A stretch of 64,000 bases of DNA from an uncultured bacterium (GCA_937864225.1 CALMJK010000005.1:62001-126000); one strand, 5' to 3'. Shown: positions 8,591 through 17,700, numbered from the stretch's first letter. Numbers and translations: made by a program. Notes: generated by a model from the letters alone, not told the origin.

Positions 8591-9954
8591 CCGACGCGCG
8601 AATCCTGATCGTGGACGACGAAGCCATCCAGCGCGAGTCGCTGGGGGGATTTCTTGTCAAGCAGGGATACGATGTCGTGCTGGCCGACGGCGGCGAGACC
8701 GCGCTGCGCATCCTGCACGACAGCGTGATCGACGTGATGATCACCGACGTGCGCATGCCGGACCTCGACGGCGTCACGCTCCTGACGCGGGCGCGGGAGC
8801 TGAATCCGCTGCTGGAAGTGATCATCATCACGGCCTTCGGCACGATCGCCGACGCGGTCGAGGCGATGCGGCGCGGGGCCGCGAGCTACCTGAGCAAGCC
8901 CATCGATCTGGAGGAGCTGGAGCTCCAGGTGCAAAAAGCGGTCGAACGGCGCTCCCTGGTTTCGGAGGTGCGATTGCTGCGGCGGCAGATCGCCGAAGCG
9001 AACTCCTTCGCCGGGCTCGTGGCCGAGGGTTCGGGCATGATCGCGGCCCTCGACCTCGCGGCGCGCGCCGCGCCGACGGATGCCACGCTGCTGGTGCGGG
9101 GCGAAAGCGGCACGGGCAAGGAGATGGTCGCCCGCGCCGTGCATGCGGCCAGCCCGCGCAGCGAGGGGCCGTTCGTGGCCGTGAACTGCGCGGCTTTCGC
9201 GGAGACGTTGTTGGAGAGCGAGCTGTTCGGGCATGAGAAGGGGGCCTTCACGGGCGCCGATCGGCAGCGCGCCGGACGTTTCGAGGTGGCCGCGGGCGGC
9301 ACGCTCTTCCTGGACGAAATCGGCGACCTGCCGGCGTCCCTCCAGGTCAAGCTGCTGCGAGTTCTGCAGGACCGCTCGTTCGAGCGCGTGGGAGGCAACC
9401 GCACCTTCCACGCCGACGTGCGCATCATCGCGGCGACTCACCGGGACCTCGAGCGCATGGTCGCGGAGGGGACGTTCCGGCAGGACCTGTACTATCGATT
9501 GAACGTCGTGAGCATCGGCTTGCCTCCCCTGCGCGAAAGGCGCGGCGACATCCCGCTTCTCATCGAACACTTTCGCCTCAAGTACACCAAGCTGTACGGC
9601 AAGACGCTCACCGGGATCAGCCGGGAGGCCACCGACGCGCTGCTCAAGCATGCCTATCCGGGCAACGTGCGCGAACTCGAGAACCTCGTCGCGCGCATGG
9701 TCGTTCTGGCGCGCGGGCCGGTCGGCACGTTCGCGGATCTGCCGGCGGGCCTGGGCCAACGAGAGGCGGCGGCGCTCCCGGAGGGCCGCCTGGATGATTT
9801 CCGAGGCGATCTGCCCCGCTTCGTCGAGGAGATCGAAATGCGCATCGTGAGGGAGGCCCTCGAGGCGTCCGGCGGCAATCAGAGCCAAGCTGCTCGTTCA
9901 ATTGGCCTTACAGAACGCAACCTGCGATACAAGCTGCGCAAGTGGGGGTGGTGA
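8587..9954 (+). CDS. sigma-54-dependent response regulator (NtrC family)
   Basis: A 455-residue three-domain activator. The receiver domain (about 1-120) has the phospho-acceptor D54 in TDVRMPD. The AAA+ domain has Walker A GESGTGKE, the sigma-54 contact loop GAFTGA at 219-224, Walker B GGTLFLDEIGD and the R-finger region in FRQDLYYRLNV. A C-terminal Fis-type helix-turn-helix ends in NQSQAARSIGLTERNLRYKL. When phosphorylated such proteins oligomerise and drive open-complex formation by RNA polymerase with RpoN. Start ATG 8587 overlaps the kinase stop by four bases. The nearest likely targets are the flanking DGD-repeat genes, both preceded by -24/-12-like promoters. No rpoN gene is in the window. 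Confidence 0.96.
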   Translation: MTDARILIVDDEAIQRESLGGFLVKQGYDVVLADGGETALRILHDSVIDVMITDVRMPDLDGVTLLTRARELNPLLEVIIITAFGTIADAVEAMRRGAASYLSKPIDLEELELQVQKAVERRSLVSEVRLLRRQIAEANSFAGLVAEGSGMIAALDLAARAAPTDATLLVRGESGTGKEMVARAVHAASPRSEGPFVAVNCAAFAETLLESELFGHEKGAFTGADRQRAGRFEVAAGGTLFLDEIGDLPASLQVKLLRVLQDRSFERVGGNRTFHADVRIIAATHRDLERMVAEGTFRQDLYYRLNVVSIGLPPLRERRGDIPLLIEHFRLKYTKLYGKTLTGISREATDALLKHAYPGNVRELENLVARMVVLARGPVGTFADLPAGLGQREAAALPEGRLDDFRGDLPRFVEEIEMRIVREALEASGGNQSQAARSIGLTERNLRYKLRKWGW

Positions 9955-10030
9955 ACGCGCCGTTCTCGTCGACCGATCCGACGGTCTGGTCGAAGCGGGC
10001 GACGGGGTGGCGAGCGGCGGTTCGGGCGCT

Positions 10031-10043
10031 ATGTTGCTAACAT
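10031..10043. promoter_or_regulatory. small dyad atgtt-gct-aacat, possible upstream activator site
   Basis: Five-bp arms around a 3-nt centre, about 75-85 bp upstream of the predicted sigma-54 start at about 10115. That is a usual distance for an enhancer of an NtrC-type activator. The assignment rests on position and symmetry only. Confidence 0.35.
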
Positions 10044-10070
10044 GTTCTTGGGTATATACTTCCGGGTTTA

Positions 10071-10084
10071 AAGCGTCGACGCTT
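10071..10084. promoter_or_regulatory. perfect 14-bp palindrome next to the sigma-54 promoter
   Basis: aagcgtcgacgctt, ending 3 bp before the -24 element. It could be a regulator site; its closeness to the -24 box would be unusual for an activator and more usual for a repressor. Confidence 0.4.
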
Positions 10085-10087
10085 CGT

Positions 10088-10104
10088 TTGGCTGGAATTT
10101 TGCA
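10088..10104 (+). promoter_or_regulatory. sigma-54 (-24/-12) promoter for the DGD-repeat/barrel operon
   Basis: TTGGC and TTTTGCA with exactly 10 nt between GG (10090-10091) and GC (10102-10103). Transcription would start near 10115, giving a leader of about 170 nt before ATG 10284. It lies directly downstream of the gene for a sigma-54 activator. Confidence 0.65.
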
Positions 10105-10111
10105 ATCCCCC

Positions 10112-10140
10112 GCTGCGGTCCCACGGCCAGGGACCGCAGC
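10112..10140 (+). repeat. 11-bp perfect hairpin at the predicted transcript 5' end
   Basis: gctgcggtccc (10112-10122), 7-nt loop, gggaccgcagc (10130-10140). No T-tract follows, so it is not a standard terminator. It starts at or near the predicted sigma-54 transcription start and would cap the mRNA with a stable stem. Confidence 0.55.
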
Positions 10141-10164
10141 GAAAGCCGCCGGGCACGGGACAAC

Positions 10165-10234
10165 ATAAGAAGGCGGCGGACGCTTAGCAGAGGGGGGGCG
10201 GGGGAGTGGCGAGGCTCCCCCCCCGCCTTCTTAT
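10165..10234 (+). repeat. long nested inverted repeat in the leader
   Basis: Outer arms ataagaaggcgg (10165-10176) and ccgccttcttat (10223-10234) pair perfectly over 12 bp. Inside them gggggag (10200-10206) pairs with ctccccc (10215-10221). The structure ends 49 nt before ATG 10284. It has no T-run; mRNA stabilisation or translational control is possible. Confidence 0.6.
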
Positions 10235-10283
10235 AGGGGAAGCGACGGACTCCGGCCTGCTGCGCGCGACAGTGAGGGTGGCC

Positions 10284-10919
10284 ATGGCATCCGACAGACT
10301 TCCCGCGGGCCCGGCCAGCCTGGCCTTCCGGATCGCCTCTTCCGCGGTCTTCATGCTCTTGTCGGGCATCGGATACAGCTTTGCCGCGGAACGAGCCCCT
10401 GCCCCCCAGCGCGTCCCCATGCCGGTCGAGAAGCGCGCTTGGCTCGACCGCGACACAGACGGTGTCCATGACCTGTTCCGGGATGCGGACGGCGATGGCG
10501 TCAACGATCGGACAGGCGCGGCCTACGCGCACCGCTTTCTCTGGCTGGACAGCGATGGCGACGGGCTCAACGACCTGTTTCGCGACGCTGACGGGGACGG
10601 GGTCAACGATCTCGAGGTCGCGTTTCGCGATCGCGACGGCGACGGGCGAGACGACAACGTGCTCGACTACGACGCCGACGGGCGCAACGACGTGACGGGA
10701 TTGGCCTACACGCGCGGCGACCTGCAGGGCAACCGCCATGGCTACATCGCCGAGGGCGACGGGAGCGTGCCCTGGGTCGACGAGGACGGCGATGGCCTGG
10801 CGGACGACTGCTGGTTTCAGGGCGAGATCTTTCACCGCCACGGGTCGCGCGGCGGCGGTTCAGCGGCCGGGGGCCCCCGCCAGGGTCGCAAGTCCGGCGC
10901 GGGCGGTGCGGAGCGATGA
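10284..10919 (+). CDS. exported protein with seven DxDGDGxxD repeats
   Basis: A 211-residue predicted secreted protein without a named family. ATG 10284, preceded by GAGGGTGG, opens a signal peptide ending near GYSFA. The mature chain holds about seven acidic loops (DRDTDGVHD, DADGDGVND twice, DSDGDGLND, DRDGDGRDD, DYDADGRND, DEDGDGLAD) of the thrombospondin type-3/calcium-loop kind, separated by aromatic-rich spacers, and a Gly/Arg/His-rich tail. Loops of this form normally coordinate calcium. Its stop overlaps the start of the outer-membrane barrel gene (ATGA), indicating co-expression and perhaps a surface complex. It is a longer relative of the protein at 5977-6516. Function unknown; the sigma-54 promoter upstream ties it to the two-component system. 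Confidence 0.75.
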   Translation: MASDRLPAGPASLAFRIASSAVFMLLSGIGYSFAAERAPAPQRVPMPVEKRAWLDRDTDGVHDLFRDADGDGVNDRTGAAYAHRFLWLDSDGDGLNDLFRDADGDGVNDLEVAFRDRDGDGRDDNVLDYDADGRNDVTGLAYTRGDLQGNRHGYIAEGDGSVPWVDEDGDGLADDCWFQGEIFHRHGSRGGGSAAGGPRQGRKSGAGGAER

Positions 10920-12061
10920 CACCCAGGCGGACGTTTCCAGCTCTCGCGCTCGGTGTTCTCGTCCTCGTCGGGGCGGCTGTTCCCGCCGCGCCCGCCGCCG
11001 GCGCCGATTTGAGCGGAGGCCTGAGCGCGGAGCAACTCTGGGCGCAGAACGTCTTCGGCACCGAAATCTCGCCCGCCGACGCCGTGCTGGACGGGCGCGG
11101 CTGGCTGGCTTGGTATCCCGATTCCCATCTGAGAGCCGGCGCGTCCGGTCGTCTCGTGCGCTTCTTGGACGATCCGCGCCTCGACCACGACTACCTGCAG
11201 GGGAGCGTCGAGGCGCAGTGGGCCGGCGGACAGGGCAGGCGGCGCCTGACCGGAGGCGTGTCCGGGATCTGGCGTTCCAACACGGATCTGTACACCCCCT
11301 ACGATTACCGCGATGTGTCGCTGTTCGCGAGCGGCAAGCTGTATTTCACCCCGGCCTTCACGTTTCAGGCGCGGGCCGACCTCGCGCAACGCGTCTATCC
11401 GGAGATGTCATGGGAAGACGCGCGGCGCGTCTGGCTATCGGGCCGGCTCAACCGCTCCCTGCCGACGCGCACGAGCCTCACCCTCTCGGGTCGCGTGGGC
11501 TGGAAGGACTACGAAGAGGCGGTGCCCGACACGGCGGGCCTGGTAGGCGACGCGCCGCAGGCCGCGCTCTGGGAGGTCGCGGTCCAGGTCGGCCAGTCGC
11601 TCTCGGAGCGGGTGGGCGCCAGAGCGTGGCTGACCTATGGGCGGCTGTTCGAGGCCACCAACGTGGCGCGACAGCTGACCGGTTTCGAGAATCCCCTGCT
11701 CGACGAGTTCTCGGCCGACGGAGAGCGCTACGGCGGCGCGCTGAAGGTCATTCTGCCCTGGAACTGCACGACCGAGCTCGCCGGAGAGTACATCAACCTG
11801 TATTTTCCCGGCGAGCCATCCACCCGCAACGGCACGCCCGGGCCGGCGTTCATCGGTCCCGATGATCTGCTCATCCTCGGGCAACGCCACGACACGGTGA
11901 CGCGCGTCAAATTCTACGCCGACAAGCGCATTACCGGCTCCAGCCAAGCCAGAAAGCTCACGCTGCGCGCGAGCGCGGAGTGGACGCGGCAGGAATCCAC
12001 GGAGCTGTACTGGACCTGGCAGGGCTGGACGGTCGGCGGCGGACTCTCCTTCGAATTCTGA
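10916..12061 (+). CDS. outer-membrane beta-barrel protein
   Basis: A 381-residue protein with a signal peptide (cleavage likely after PAAGA), followed by many alternating amphipathic strands with aromatic girdle residues (for example SLFASGKLYF and LTLRASAEW). It ends in the terminal Phe (GGGLSFEF) typical of BAM-inserted barrels. No specific porin or receptor family is recognised and no plug or TonB box is visible. Overlap of ATGA with the repeat-protein stop argues that both products work together at the cell surface. The long fairly regular strand pattern would fit a barrel of about 14-18 strands; that count is an estimate. It is the last gene of the sigma-54 unit, facing the RelA-like gene tail to tail. 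Confidence 0.75.
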   Translation: MTPRRTFPALALGVLVLVGAAVPAAPAAGADLSGGLSAEQLWAQNVFGTEISPADAVLDGRGWLAWYPDSHLRAGASGRLVRFLDDPRLDHDYLQGSVEAQWAGGQGRRRLTGGVSGIWRSNTDLYTPYDYRDVSLFASGKLYFTPAFTFQARADLAQRVYPEMSWEDARRVWLSGRLNRSLPTRTSLTLSGRVGWKDYEEAVPDTAGLVGDAPQAALWEVAVQVGQSLSERVGARAWLTYGRLFEATNVARQLTGFENPLLDEFSADGERYGGALKVILPWNCTTELAGEYINLYFPGEPSTRNGTPGPAFIGPDDLLILGQRHDTVTRVKFYADKRITGSSQARKLTLRASAEWTRQESTELYWTWQGWTVGGGLSFEF

Positions 12062-12089
12062 CCTCGCCCGGCGACCGGCGTCCGGAGAG

Positions 12090-13364
12090 TCATTCCCCGC
12101 GCAGCCAGTCCTCCCCGTAGATCGCGCGCGGGAAGAGCCGCGGCGCCAGCCCGTAGAGGAACTGCCTCAGTTTGAGCGCCAGGTGGTTGGCGTCGTGCGC
12201 CCCGCAGACCGTGCGCAGGAAGGCCTCGAGCGTGTAGATCTGCACCTCGACGCGGAACCGGTAGGGAAGGCCGGCTCCCTCGAGGTTGGGGTAGAGCAGA
12301 TCGACATCGCCCTTGAAGACCTGATATCCGCGCCCAGAGTGCACGTTCAGAAGCGCTCGCTCGTCCGGGTCGGTGAGCGTGTCCACGACGTTTCGCCAAC
12401 TGACCGTGCTGCCGACCACGCCGTCCAGGAGGCGCAGAAGGTCGTCCAGCGCCGAGTCGTCGTGCACAATGAACATGGCGCCCAAGATGTCGCTGATCTC
12501 GTCGGCGTTGTTGATCCCCTTGCGGATCATTTTCGAGACGATCGGGCCGCTGTTCTGGCGGCGCAGTTCGCCCCAGCGCCGACGCTCGAGAACCCGGTGG
12601 CGACCGTCGACGATCTCGTACGTGACGGGATCCACCGTCCTCTTGAAGCGGCAATTGTAATAGAGGATATCGAGCGGCACGTCGACTCCATCCACCTCCC
12701 GCTCGACGAAGACGGAATGGAAGGTCCAGGTCTGCAGCCCCTGCCGGGGCCGCGCCGTGTACTCGATCTTCTGACTGTCGGGGTCGAGACGGTAGCCGAC
12801 CTCCACCTCGTGCGTCTGCTTGGCCCAGCGCCAAAGCCCCTGCTTCAGCAGTTCTTCGAAATAAGCTTGGTGCTTGGGGCCGTCCTGAATGTGTCGCGAT
12901 TGGTCGATCTCGAGGAAGAGCCGCGCGAGATAGAGCTTGCGCTGTGCCTCGAAACGCACGCGTCGGTTGGGGTGCGTGAACACGATGGTCAGCAGTTGGC
13001 GCAAGTCGTCGCTGCCGGCCACCACGGGCGACGACGCCACGTGCTCGGCCGCCGCGGCGGGCAACAGCGCCCCGACCTCGCGCAGGTACGCCTCGACCTC
13101 GCGGAACACTTCCGCCATTCGCTGCCCGTCGCGCGCCGCGTCGAGCGGCGCGCCCGGGGGCTGCAACTGGGCGGCGAGCGCCCGCTCGTAGGCGTCGTCG
13201 TTGCGTCGGATGCGGTCGTAGAAGAGGCGGAACAGGCGGCGCTGCCGCGAAGGCCGGTCCGCGAAGGCCGGGTCGAGCAGCGGATGGGCCGCGTGGTCCA
13301 CGTCCCAGATGCCTGGGTCGACCGGACCCCGCAGCCGTCGCGCCTCCACCCACCGTTCGTTCAT
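12090..13364 (-). CDS. divergent RelA/SpoT-like nucleotidyltransferase-domain protein
   Basis: A 424-residue cytosolic protein. The C-terminal third follows the order of RelA/SpoT synthetase motifs: a basic stretch PIVSKMIRKG, then ISDILGAMFIV in place of the usual DIAGIRI strand, SGRGYQVFKGDVDLL in place of the GYxSxH strand, then the well-kept RVEVQIYTLEAF and a final His/Lys helix (NHLALKLRQ). The Arg of the first motif is Met here, so pyrophosphokinase activity is uncertain. The N-terminal 250 residues are helical and unassigned. It lies one base after the cystathionine gamma-synthase-type gene and is co-transcribed with it. It could be an inactive or altered-specificity (p)ppGpp synthetase relative; confidence in the fold is moderate. 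Confidence 0.5.
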   Translation of the reverse strand: MNERWVEARRLRGPVDPGIWDVDHAAHPLLDPAFADRPSRQRRLFRLFYDRIRRNDDAYERALAAQLQPPGAPLDAARDGQRMAEVFREVEAYLREVGALLPAAAAEHVASSPVVAGSDDLRQLLTIVFTHPNRRVRFEAQRKLYLARLFLEIDQSRHIQDGPKHQAYFEELLKQGLWRWAKQTHEVEVGYRLDPDSQKIEYTARPRQGLQTWTFHSVFVEREVDGVDVPLDILYYNCRFKRTVDPVTYEIVDGRHRVLERRRWGELRRQNSGPIVSKMIRKGINNADEISDILGAMFIVHDDSALDDLLRLLDGVVGSTVSWRNVVDTLTDPDERALLNVHSGRGYQVFKGDVDLLYPNLEGAGLPYRFRVEVQIYTLEAFLRTVCGAHDANHLALKLRQFLYGLAPRLFPRAIYGEDWLRGE

Positions 13365-13365
13365 G

Positions 13366-14553
13366 TCAGACCTTGGCCAGAGCCTGGTCCAGGTCGGCGA
13401 TCAGATCGTCGACGTGCTCGCACCCGACGGCCAGACGGACCAGGTCGTCGGTGATGCCCGCGGCCTCGCGATCGGGCCGCTTCATGCTGGCGTGAGTCAT
13501 TGAAGCCGGGTGTTCGATCAGGGTCTCGATGCCGCCTAGGCTGACGGCCAGCGTCGCCAGGCGCACGCCGTTGATCAGCCGCTTGCCCGCTTCCAGGTCG
13601 CCCTTCACTCCGAACGAGAACACCGCGCCGCCGCCTCTCATTTGGCGCTTCATGAGGGCGTGCTGGGGATGGCTCTCCAGCCCCGGATAGCGGACCCAGT
13701 CGACCTTCGCGTGGTCTTCGAGGTGCCGCGCGATCGCCAGCGCGTTGGCCTGGGCGCGTTCCACGCGCAGGCCCAGGGTTTTGAGACCGCGGTGCACGAG
13801 CCAGGCCTGGTGGGGGTCCATCGTGCCTCCCACGTTCTGGTGGACCTTGCGCAGGCGGACCAGTTCCTCTTCGCGCTTGGCCACGACGATGCCGGCGACC
13901 ACGTCGCTATGGCCGTTCAGGAATTTCGTCATGCTGTGCAGCACCACGTCGGCGCCCAGCGCCAGCGGATTCTGCAGCACGGGAGAGGCGAATGTGTTGT
14001 CCACGACGAGCAGGGCGCCGCCTCGGTGCGCGATCTCGGCGCAAGCGGCGATGTCGGTCAGTTTCAGGGTCGGATTGGCGGGGGACTCGATGTAGACCAG
14101 CTTCGTCTCCCGGCGCATCGCCCGCGCCAGATTGGCCGGGTCGGCCGTGTCCACGAAGGTCGCGTCCACGCCGAACCGCACGTATTCGGTTTCGAGAATG
14201 GTGCGCGAGGGCCCGTACAACGAGTCGGTCGCGACCAGATGGGCGCCCTGCCCCAGGAAGGTCAGGTACACCGTGTTGACGGCGGCCATGCCGGTGGCGG
14301 CGCCCAGCGCGCCGCAGCCGCCCTCGAGCTGGGCCACGGCTTCTTCCAGGGCCGCCGTCGTGGGGTTGCCCAGGCGGGTGTACTTGAATCCCTTGTCCTT
14401 GCCGCTGAAGCGCGCGGCGCCCTCGTCGGCGTCCCGGAACGCGAAAGTCGAGCTCTGGTAGATCGGCACGCTGACCGCGCCAGTGGCGGGGTCCGGACGG
14501 GAGCCGGCGTGGATGTACTGGGTGTCGGGACGCATGCGAGAGACGTCGCTCAT
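13366..14553 (-). CDS. PLP-dependent cystathionine gamma-synthase/lyase family enzyme
   Basis: A 395-residue trans-sulfuration enzyme. The PLP lysine is in HSMTKFLNGHSD, the phosphate-binding site in GATGMAAVN, the cofactor aspartate in VVDNTFASP, and KYTRLGNPTT is the N-terminal substrate loop. Family members act on cystathionine, O-acyl-homoserine or methionine. The C-terminal SLGGIETLIEHPASMTHA stretch is common to gamma-synthase, gamma-lyase and methionine gamma-lyase, so the exact reaction is left open. ATG 14553 has AAAGGA 10 nt upstream. Transcription probably starts at the minus-strand half of a bidirectional promoter near 14640. It is the first gene of a two-gene unit with the RelA-like protein, separated by a single base. 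Confidence 0.88.
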   Translation of the reverse strand: MSDVSRMRPDTQYIHAGSRPDPATGAVSVPIYQSSTFAFRDADEGAARFSGKDKGFKYTRLGNPTTAALEEAVAQLEGGCGALGAATGMAAVNTVYLTFLGQGAHLVATDSLYGPSRTILETEYVRFGVDATFVDTADPANLARAMRRETKLVYIESPANPTLKLTDIAACAEIAHRGGALLVVDNTFASPVLQNPLALGADVVLHSMTKFLNGHSDVVAGIVVAKREEELVRLRKVHQNVGGTMDPHQAWLVHRGLKTLGLRVERAQANALAIARHLEDHAKVDWVRYPGLESHPQHALMKRQMRGGGAVFSFGVKGDLEAGKRLINGVRLATLAVSLGGIETLIEHPASMTHASMKRPDREAAGITDDLVRLAVGCEHVDDLIADLDQALAKV

Positions 14554-14610
14554 GGTGGGGCTGTCCTTTCTGTCCGCGCGTGGCCGCGACGGGAGCCTAG
14601 ACGACCGAGC

Positions 14611-14639
14611 TTGTTGATCCTGCGAGTCGCGTCTATAAT
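14611..14639 (+). promoter_or_regulatory. sigma-70 promoter for the TPP-II-like subtilase
   Basis: TTGTTG (14611-14616), 17-bp spacer, perfect TATAAT (14634-14639). The start would be near 14646, 57 nt before ATG 14703. Confidence 0.75.
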
Positions 14640-14663
14640 AGCCTCCCGTCCCCCGAGCACCAA
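14635..14663 (-). promoter_or_regulatory. sigma-70 promoter for the cystathionine gamma-synthase operon, sharing the -10
   Basis: On the minus strand TTGGTG (14663-14658), 17-bp spacer, TATTAT (14640-14635). Its -10 is the opposite strand of the plus-strand TATAAT shifted by one base, giving two divergent promoters that cannot be occupied together. Confidence 0.6.
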
Positions 14664-14702
14664 ATGTCTCGCCCTGAACTCCTTGCGGCACCGGAGGTTC
14701 CC

Positions 14703-17700
14703 ATGCGCAAGTCCCTGTCCCGCACGGCGAGCGCGACCTTGCTCTTGCTGCTCGCCGGCGCCGTGCTCGCGGCGCCCGCCTCGCCCCTGCCCGAGGTTTG
14801 GCCGTATCTGCCCAACGACGACATCGGCGCCGTCACCTTCAAGAAGGCGCACCCCACCTGGGATGGACGGGGTGTGGTGGTCGCGATTCTCGACACTGGC
14901 GTCGACGTATTCGCGCCGGGCATGACGGAGACCTCCACCGGCGAGACGAAGGTCATCGATTGTCGCGATTTCTCCGGTCAAGGCGACTGGCGGGTCGAGG
15001 AGGCGCGCCGCGACACCACGGTTGGAAAGGGCGCGCTCGTCTTTCGGCATCCGGACGGTCCGCGCCTGGAGGGCGCCGAACTGCTGGCCGTGCCGCCGCC
15101 CGCGGGCGAGGAGTCTTCGGAGCGGGTCTATATCGGCGTGATTCCGGAGCGGCGCTTCCTGAATTCGAACGGGGCGACCGACCTGAACGACGACGGCGAC
15201 GAGGCCGACCGTTTCGGTTTTCTGGCCTGGGTCGCGGACCGCGCGGCCGTGGAGGAGAAGCTGGGCGTGGGCACGGGCTACGAGCGGCTGGCGGCCGCCG
15301 GCCCGGCTGCACACGTCGCGGTCGTGAGGGAACGCGAGAGCCAGCGGGTCTGGCTGGTCGCGGTGGACACCGATGGCGATGGCAGTCTGTCCGACGAGGT
15401 GATTCTGCGCGATTACCATGTCAATCGCGACACGTTTCGCCTCACTGCCCCCGACGCGCCGAGGGCGCGCACGCTCATGGCCTGGAGCGTGAACGTCGTG
15501 GAGAAGGAGGATCGCCTGGGGCGCGCGCAGTCGCCCACCGTGGAGTTCCACTTCGACGACGGGGCGCACGGCTCCCACTGCGCCGGCATCGCCGCCGGCT
15601 ACCGGGTGAGCGGGCAGGAGGGTCTCGACGGCGTGGCTCCCGGGGCCTGGATCATGTCGCTGAAGATCGGCGACAACACCCTCGCCGGCGGTGCCACGCG
15701 CACGGAATCGATGAAACGCGCTTTCGACTACGCCGTCGACTTCGCGCGGCGCTACGAACTGCCCCTCGTGATCAGCATGAGCTACGGCATCAACTCCGTG
15801 GAGGAGGGTGAGGCCGCCTACGAGAAGTACCTGGAAGAGAACATGCCCAAGCACCCCGGCATCGTCCACTGCACGAGCGCGGGCAACGAAGGACCGGGCG
15901 TCTCGACGACGGGGCTGCCCGCGGCTTCTTCCTGCGTGATCGCTTCGGGCGCCTATCTCTCTCCCGCGGCCGCGGCGGCGCTCTACAACGCCAGACTGCC
16001 CCGCGCGCAGCTTTTCGGCTTTTCCAGCCGGGGCGGCGAGGTCGCCAAGCCCGATGTGGTCGCCCCGGGCGGCGCTCTCTCCACGGTGCCGGGCTGGGTC
16101 GACGGGATGGCGCGCATGCACGGCACGTCGATGGCGTGTCCGACCACCGCCGGCGCGATCGCCTGTCTGCTGAGCGCCGCGAAGCAGGAAGGACTGGCCG
16201 TTCATTGGGGCATGGTCAAGCGAGCGCTGATCGCGGGGGCGACGCCGCTGCCCGGACTCGCGCGCGTCGAACAAGGCGCAGGCCTCGTGAACGTGGCCGG
16301 CGCCTGGGACGTGCTGGCTGGCCTGGCGCGCAGCCGCACGGCGCGACAGGTCCTGGACTACCGCATCGAGACTGAATGTCCCTTCCAGGCTGACGGCCTG
16401 GCGCCGGCCGCCTACTGGCGCGTGCCCGGCGGCGCGCCGATCGCCCCGAAGAGCATCACCTTCCGCGTGCGGCCGGTCTTCCACCCCGACCTCACTGCGG
16501 ACGAGAAGGATGCGTTCTTCCGTTCGTTCACCTTCCGCCCCGAGGCGGACTGGGTGCGCGTGATCGCCAGCCGCGCCTATATCCGCGGTGACATGGCCAT
16601 GAACGTGGAACTGCAGTACGAAGCCGCGAAACTCACGAAACCGGGGTTGTACTCCACGCGCGTGCTCGGGCTTCAGGAAGGAGGGGACCTTGCGGGTCCC
16701 GCCGCCCAGGAGTTCGCCTTGTGGAACAGCGTGATCATCGCAGAGCCGTTCGGCCCCGAACGCGGCTGGACCCGCAACTGGGACGGGCGCGAACTCGCGC
16801 CGTCCGGCGTGCACCGGTACTTCGCGGAGGCGCCCGCCGGCGCCACCGCGATGCGCGTGCGCCTGGAAGTGAGCGAGCGCATCGGCGCGACGAAGGGGGC
16901 GAGGGTCTCGACGGAGATCTGCGACCCCGAAGGACAGACACGAGGAGGATTCTCCGGCACGGCGAGCGTCGAGGGAACCTCGGTTCGCGACCAGGTCATC
17001 CTGGAGCCCGAGTTGCGCCCCGGCATCTGGGAGATCCTGTGCACGGCGCCCATCTCCGCCTTGGAGCCGTCGTCCTACCGGCTGACCGTCTCGTTCGACG
17101 CCTACGCGTGCGAGCCGGCGCAGATCACGGCCCTGCCGAGGGCGGCCGTTGGCGAACCGGCCGCGACGAGCCTGACGGTCACGCGTGCCTTTCCGGGCGT
17201 GTTCCGCGGCGAGGCGCGCGCGACGGTGGACGGCTTCCGACGGGAGCGGAAGGTGAACGTGAAGGAAACGGACGTCTGGGAGCTTGACTTCAAGCTCACG
17301 CGCGAGACGCCGCGGGCCCGCTTCCGGCTCGACCTCGACGAAGAAACCGCCAACCTGTTCACGGACTGCGCCGTCAACATCGTCGACGAGGCCGGGAAGC
17401 GGGTGCTGGCCGAAGGGTTCGTGGGAACCGAAGCCGACGTGACCTGGCGTCTGCCGGACGGAGCCGCAGAAGGATCGTACAAGCTGGAAATCGTGGGCGG
17501 CTTCGCGCTGGCGCGAAGCCAGCAGGAATGGGACTTCCACCTGGTGGAGGAATACTATCTGGCCGCGCCGATCGCCGGAACCGTCAAGCGTGGGGAGGCC
17601 GCGGACCTGGCGCTCTATTGCGGCGCGCCCACCGAACTGTCGGTCGAGTTCGCCGGGGCGTGGCCGGCGGCGCCCGACGGCCTGCAGGCCTTTGGCGCGG

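Noticed and set aside
10440-10820. Periodic repeats at DNA level suggesting a CRISPR-like or satellite array
   Set aside because: The periodicity is the codon pattern of DxDGDGxxD protein repeats inside a real gene; repeats are degenerate and unevenly spaced.
14550-17540. 996-codon open frame antisense to the TPP-II-like subtilase
   Set aside because: No ribosome-binding site or family resemblance; it shadows a gene with an intact catalytic triad. High GC leaves few stops in the opposite frame.
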